Shown: positions 57,168 through 61,328 of the stretch, piece by piece
Position numbering within the stretch: position 1 is the first letter of the stretch
Layout: each line of letters starts with the position of its first letter
Source of the DNA: Conidiobolus incongruus B7586
Lineage: Eukaryota > Entomophthoromycota > Entomophthoromycetes > Entomophthorales > Conidiobolaceae
Length of the DNA stretch: 61,328 bases
Reading direction: 5' to 3'
Assembly (NCBI GenBank): GCA_000697335.1
Contig: JNEM01016867.1
Location: forward strand, 1 to 61,328
Translations under genes and position numbers: made by a program
The notes under the pieces: generated by a model
What the model saw: the letters and a program-made list of their open reading frames with translations, nothing else
Databases searched by the model: none
Told to the model about the DNA's origin: nothing

Positions 57168-58559
57168 TTAATGATTAAATACCAATACCATGACACTAAC
57201 ATCATCCCTATGACGTCTGGATTGAGGGTATTCCAAACTCAATAAAGCTTGAATGTATTGATCATTCCATCCTCTAAACCCATTTCGAATTAAATGCGTC
57301 GAAAGGTTGTCGTCTTTGAAGATACGGTAATTGCGGTGTTGGCTTCCATCCTTAATTAAACTTCCTCCAACCAATTCGACGACCTCTTCGCTCTGCAAGC
57401 TGTCGAACAAACCATCACAGCCGAATACGATGAATTTGTCGTCTTCGGATAGTTTATGATAAGTCACTTCAGCCATTGCTGTAGGGTAGGGAGGAGTATG
57501 GTAGTCGGGAACATTACGAAGTTTGAATGTTGGTGGCATAATATCAATTAAACTACGTTGGAAATCTCTAGGCCATTTGAGCCAAGCGTCCCCAAATGCT
57601 CTGGTGGGCTGTAAAGTCGCCATGTAACGATCTCTCCAACCAACTGTAGCACCTTCACCAGGATGTTCCTTGATAATGCGTGCCAATTCCTTCAGATTAA
57701 GGAAAGAATGGTCTTCACTGAGTGCAACAGTCTCCCACTGATTCTTGTTCTTTAATCGTCCCATTACACCACGACAGTCTCCAATGTTAGCTACGAATAA
57801 GTCATTATTGTTTAAATCTAAAATACCAACAATTGCAACAGCTCCATTGCAAGCAGTATCAATGTTATCCTTAATCAACTCTCCATTCTTATCGTAGATA
57901 CGCTCATTAACCAAATGATGATCCAACTGTAGCAGACACGTAGTAATACTATCCGAAACCTTGTTAACATAATTATTATTCTTATTCAATTCCCTAATAT
58001 TGGGTATCACATTCTTCAACAACCAACTAGGAATTTCCTCCTTCAAGTAATGAGAGCATTTGAAACCCGCATGACCGTCAATCACCCCAAAGACTACGAT
58101 TTGATTGGGTTTATCGTAGTGCAAGAAGTGGGAATCCTCAATGGGGTTATTACTCGCCACATGGTTCACGAATACCTTCAACTTGTCATTCAAAATAACT
58201 TCCTCCTCATTCTCCTTTAACATCTTTTCCACATCGGACAAACTTATCAATTTCAAATCTTTTATATTGGACCTCCTCTTAAACTTGTCGTCATTGGACT
58301 TGTCCACAACTTCTTGATTTAGCTCTTTATTGGACCGGTTTTTGAGCAGATAGTAAAAAGAACCGAGACCTACAGCTCCTAACGCGATTTGAATGCTTCT
58401 TTTTTTAATAAGGATATTAATTTGGGTATTGTAATTACTACCACTACTACCACTGCTGCTGTTAGTTTGGTGACGTAATTGTAATAGGGATTGAGATTTG
58501 AAAGCATTAGTAATAGATTTTAAGGAGAAAGGTCTTTTAATATAGTTTAATAAAATCAT
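57168..58559 (-). CDS. mitochondrial PP2C-type phosphatase (PTC5/PDP-like)
   Basis: A single exon of 463 codons. Metal-dependent Ser/Thr phosphatase of the PPM family; the closest functional group is fungal Ptc5 and animal PDP, which reactivate mitochondrial pyruvate dehydrogenase by dephosphorylating its E1-alpha subunit. The N-terminus (MILLNYIKRPFSLKSITNAF) is basic and lacks acidic residues, typical of a mitochondrial presequence, and is followed by a hydrophobic segment at about 56-72 that could anchor it in the inner membrane. Catalytic motifs are in order: VIDGHAG at 159-165, ANIGDCRG at 257-264, SEDHS at 281-285, TRAFGDAWLKWP at 319-330, FGCDGLFD at 379-386 and RRHRDDVSVM at 448-457. 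The metal ligands Asp161, Asp382 and Asp453 are all present. The substrate is inferred from family and targeting only. Confidence 0.9.
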   Translation of the reverse strand: MILLNYIKRPFSLKSITNAFKSQSLLQLRHQTNSSSGSSGSNYNTQINILIKKRSIQIALGAVGLGSFYYLLKNRSNKELNQEVVDKSNDDKFKRRSNIKDLKLISLSDVEKMLKENEEEVILNDKLKVFVNHVASNNPIEDSHFLHYDKPNQIVVFGVIDGHAGFKCSHYLKEEIPSWLLKNVIPNIRELNKNNNYVNKVSDSITTCLLQLDHHLVNERIYDKNGELIKDNIDTACNGAVAIVGILDLNNNDLFVANIGDCRGVMGRLKNKNQWETVALSEDHSFLNLKELARIIKEHPGEGATVGWRDRYMATLQPTRAFGDAWLKWPRDFQRSLIDIMPPTFKLRNVPDYHTPPYPTAMAEVTYHKLSEDDKFIVFGCDGLFDSLQSEEVVELVGGSLIKDGSQHRNYRIFKDDNLSTHLIRNGFRGWNDQYIQALLSLEYPQSRRHRDDVSVMVLVFNH

Positions 58560-58789
58560 TTTAATTATTTATATATAAATATAAATATATTTTTCTTGAA
58601 AATATTATTAATATTAAAAAAATTTTTTATTATTATTGATTATTTATTTTTAAATTTTAAAAAATTGTTAAAAGTGACTTTTGTATAATTTTTTAAAAAT
58701 TTTGGGTTTATAATCTATATATAATTTAATTGTATAAAGTATCCCATAAAATTTTATTATAATATTGATTGTTAATAAACAGATAATGA

Positions 58790-59764
58790 AGTCATCAAAA
58801 AATATATTTTAATAAGGGTACAAAAAAGATTTTAGTTACAGGTGGAAGTGGATTTTTAGGGTTTCGTCTAGTAAACTACCTGCTCGAGCAAGGACACCAT
58901 GTTACGGCATCTGTGCGCTCAAACGATCCCAACAAAGTGCAGAAATTGTACAATCTAGAAGACAAATACCCAGGCAAGCTTTGTATCTACACTGCAGACC
59001 TTATGGTGCCAGGCGACTTCGACAAGGCATGTTCAATGGTAGATACAGTGATGCACACAGCCACTCCAGTGATCTTAGACACTGCCTATGACTATGAGAA
59101 TATGATGTTCAAGCCAGCTGTAGAGGGCACTCAGAACATACTCGACCCTTGTCTGAAATCATCCACTGTGAAGGTCATAGTGTACACCTCATCTGCAGGC
59201 ACAGTAGCAGCACACTCTCCCGAACCCGGTGTATACACTGAAGCAGACTGGCAGAAGGTAGATAAGCTTGAGGACGCACCTTACCACTACTCCAAGATCT
59301 ACGCTGAAAAGCTGTTCTTAAACTTTATTGAGGCTAACAAAAGGTTCAGAGGTGTTGTCATAAACCCAGGCGCTATCCAAGGACCTTATGTCAACCTTAA
59401 GGATGAGAGTTTGAGCCCTTATCAGGTGACAGACATGTTCATGCAGTACATGACCAACAGCGTAAAAGAGCACTACGCTGCTTACTTCACATTTATTGAC
59501 GTTAGGGATTTGGCTAAGGCACACTTACTTGCTGTCGAAAAGGAAGAGGCCAATGGCAGGTTTATACTTGTTTCATGCAGAATTAGCTGGAGAATGATAA
59601 CACAGTATCTGAGAGAGATCTTTCCTCACCTTGACATCCAAGATTATACTGAAGACTATGATGGTGAAGTGGTTCTCGATAACTCCAAGGCCAGGACTGT
59701 GCTAGGCATGGACTTTACACCTTGGAAGGTCACCGTTAAGGACATAGCTGACCAGCTTTTGTAA
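58790..59764 (+). CDS. dihydroflavonol-4-reductase-like SDR, no in-frame ATG
   Basis: An open frame of 325 codons contains a nearly full extended short-chain dehydrogenase of the DFR/GRE2-like group, NADPH-dependent reductases of aldehydes and ketones. The Rossmann motif KKILVTGGSGFLG begins at 58823, the catalytic serine lies in VYTSSAGTV, and the YxxxK pair is in YHYSKIYAEK. NPGAIQGPY and FTFIDVRDLAKAH follow in the usual order, and the C-terminus is complete. Such proteins normally begin within a few residues of KKILVTGG. Here the only ATG between the neighbouring PP2C start and the Rossmann motif (58786) is out of frame and no intron rescues it, so the start is lost, non-AUG, or hit by a sequence error. 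From about 58850 on, GC content and codon choice are far above those of all other genes here, while the first 35 bases of the motif are AT-rich. Origin by transfer is possible. Confidence 0.8.
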   Translation, partial: SHQKIYFNKGTKKILVTGGSGFLGFRLVNYLLEQGHHVTASVRSNDPNKVQKLYNLEDKYPGKLCIYTADLMVPGDFDKACSMVDTVMHTATPVILDTAYDYENMMFKPAVEGTQNILDPCLKSSTVKVIVYTSSAGTVAAHSPEPGVYTEADWQKVDKLEDAPYHYSKIYAEKLFLNFIEANKRFRGVVINPGAIQGPYVNLKDESLSPYQVTDMFMQYMTNSVKEHYAAYFTFIDVRDLAKAHLLAVEKEEANGRFILVSCRISWRMITQYLREIFPHLDIQDYTEDYDGEVVLDNSKARTVLGMDFTPWKVTVKDIADQLL

Positions 59765-61328
59765 CTCTGTAGGACGCTTTTAAATGTACCGGTTACTTCT
59801 ATCATAGAAGCTTGATTTTTGGTTTTAGTAATCAAAACTATACCTCTACTACCAATTATCCTCTTTTCTAACCTCAGCACTTCCAAGAATATCACCTCTA
59901 TTCTAGTGTGTTACTAAACCCATCCTTTTACTCCATTACAATTTATTTTATCTAATATGCTTCTTAAGATAATAAAACTCAATCTTGCTGCAACCTTTTT
60001 ATTTATTTTATTCATCATATATACTTTATATCACGGCCCGCATTCGTTTTAATTTGCCTGATTTACATTTAATTACATATTACCAACCTAACTGTCTAGT
60101 CATCACAACTCAACTGGTTCTTCTAACCCCTAAAGTTGTGGAACACATAGTCACCTATTTCTCTGACCATTAAGATGAAATCATGGAGTTGGCAATAATA
60201 CCCATTTTCAATCTTCTTACAGTTATTAAATGTTTATATAGTAAGAAGTTTAAACAAATTAAACAGTGTTTCCAAATTAAGATAAATTAATTAATTTAAA
60301 ATTATTTTTTGAATATTAATTCCAGTTTATAATTTAATTCAAGAAACAATGTTAACAAATCAAATTAAAATTAAATTTAACTTATTGAAATAATAACAGA
60401 GATATCTAATATTTCTTATTTAAATTTAAATAACTTGTAATAATATCTATATTATTTAAGTAAAGAATTTAGGTTTTATAGTAGTTGCATTACATATAAG
60501 ACTTTATATGATGTAAATGACTTAACAAACCTTCCCCTCCCACTCTAATCAATTCAAATTTATTAATCCTGAATTTTAATATAAATCTATTGTTGAGAGA
60601 GAAAAATAAATTAATTTATTTTAATTTATGTATATGGTATGTAATTTCAAATTACAAGCGAAAGATATAACTCAAGTCTATTAATTAAATACAATTAGAG
60701 AGTAATTAATTTAGATACAATTTTATTTTTGAGAGTTTGAAAATTTTCTTTATTTTCAATATATAATTTTAATTAAGTAAAAGTAAAAAAAGTTAATAGA
60801 TAACTGTATATATAAAAATTTTTGGATTAAAATTAATATAATTAGAATTTATTAAATTTTCAGTTTTAATATTTTTACCATTTAATAATAAATAGTTATA
60901 TAATAATTGATTAAGTAACTAAAATTAATATTAATTCAAATAATTAACTCTATATAATATTTGTTAACACTAATTTATTATATTATATTCATTAATATAA
61001 AGCTTTAATTTATTGTTATTATATATGCTATAATTACAGTAATGATATTGAAATTCATTAATTGTTATTATATATATATATATCATAAAATGCTATTATG
61101 TTAGAGTGAGATGATATGAATTTAGTAGATTATAATAAAATTGTAATGGAAAATGAATGTATTATATATATAATTAAATCATTAAGACCTTAATAAATAC
61201 AGATCATACCACACACATTTTTAGTTAAATTAATACTACATTATTAGTGCAGAAATTAAGTAATGGCACAATTTTAAAATTAAAATTAAACAAATAAATT
61301 AATAAATAATATATAAAATTTAATGAAT
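59765..61328. other. downstream of the reductase, then AT-rich DNA
   Basis: The elevated GC continues, weaker, to about 60180 with no protein-like frame; it may be the native 3' flank of the reductase block. From 60200 to the end it is ordinary AT-rich DNA with nothing recognisable. Confidence 0.6.

Noticed and set aside
59985-60173. 62-codon frame downstream of the reductase
   Set aside because: No protein-like order or neighbour support; probably non-coding flank.
1-61328. CRISPR array, phage-type or bacterial operon features
   Set aside because: None seen; spliced eukaryotic genes and eukaryotic tRNAs throughout.

Overview
The window looks like nuclear DNA of a fungus with a very AT-rich genome (roughly 75-80% A+T between genes by eye). 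The protein-coding genes are conserved eukaryotic or fungal ones (Med7, CTR9, RRP41, PEX16, DPH3, EMC5, an AVT3-type vacuolar transporter, a DMA-type FHA-RING ligase, a mitochondrial PP2C). Introns are short, mostly 50-80 nt with GTAAGT/GTAATT donors, and tRNA genes are eukaryotic. An LST2-like gene, a CYP2-like P450 and the base composition point to an early-diverging lineage, with Entomophthoromycotina (Conidiobolus and kin) as my best guess. That placement is inference only.

Layout. 1-2.3 kb: gene-free, with a pair of facing Tn5 mosaic ends that I read as a sequencing or assembly artefact. 2.3-3.8 kb: LST2-like gene (-). 6.5-18.9 kb: five identical tRNA-Val(AAC) genes, two LTR-retroelement fossils, DPH3 (+), Med7 (-, seven exons), PEX16 (+, five exons) and an AVT3-like transporter (+). 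18.9-28 kb: mostly AT desert holding a P450 (-), tRNA-Pro and tRNA-Asp. 28-35.5 kb: RRP41 (+, six exons, the first coding exon being only ATG), tRNA-Thr, a PhoD-like phosphatase (+) and an unassigned seven-helix membrane protein (-). 39.5-52.9 kb: FHA-RING ligase (+), decayed tRNA-Lys, a myristoylated SVIP-like protein (+), CTR9 (-), EMC5 (+) and an unassigned 636-residue disordered protein (-, seven exons). 53.6-56.2 kb: three diverged copies of an unknown repeat and a decayed F-box-like coding relic. 57-60 kb: mitochondrial PP2C (-), and next to it a dihydroflavonol-reductase-like gene in a block of much higher GC and without an in-frame ATG.

The genes are single housekeeping loci and not a cluster. 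They cover transcription (Med7, CTR9), RNA decay (RRP41), tRNA/eEF2 modification (DPH3), organelle biogenesis and transport (PEX16, EMC5, AVT3-like), protein turnover (FHA-RING, SVIP-like), phosphatases (PhoD-like, PP2C) and oxidative chemistry (P450, DFR-like). I found no convincing new multi-gene system. The items most worth following are the GC-rich reductase block, the homogenised tRNA-Val copies with adjoining LTR debris, the fungal SVIP-like protein, the FYVE-less LST2 homologue, and two orphan genes.
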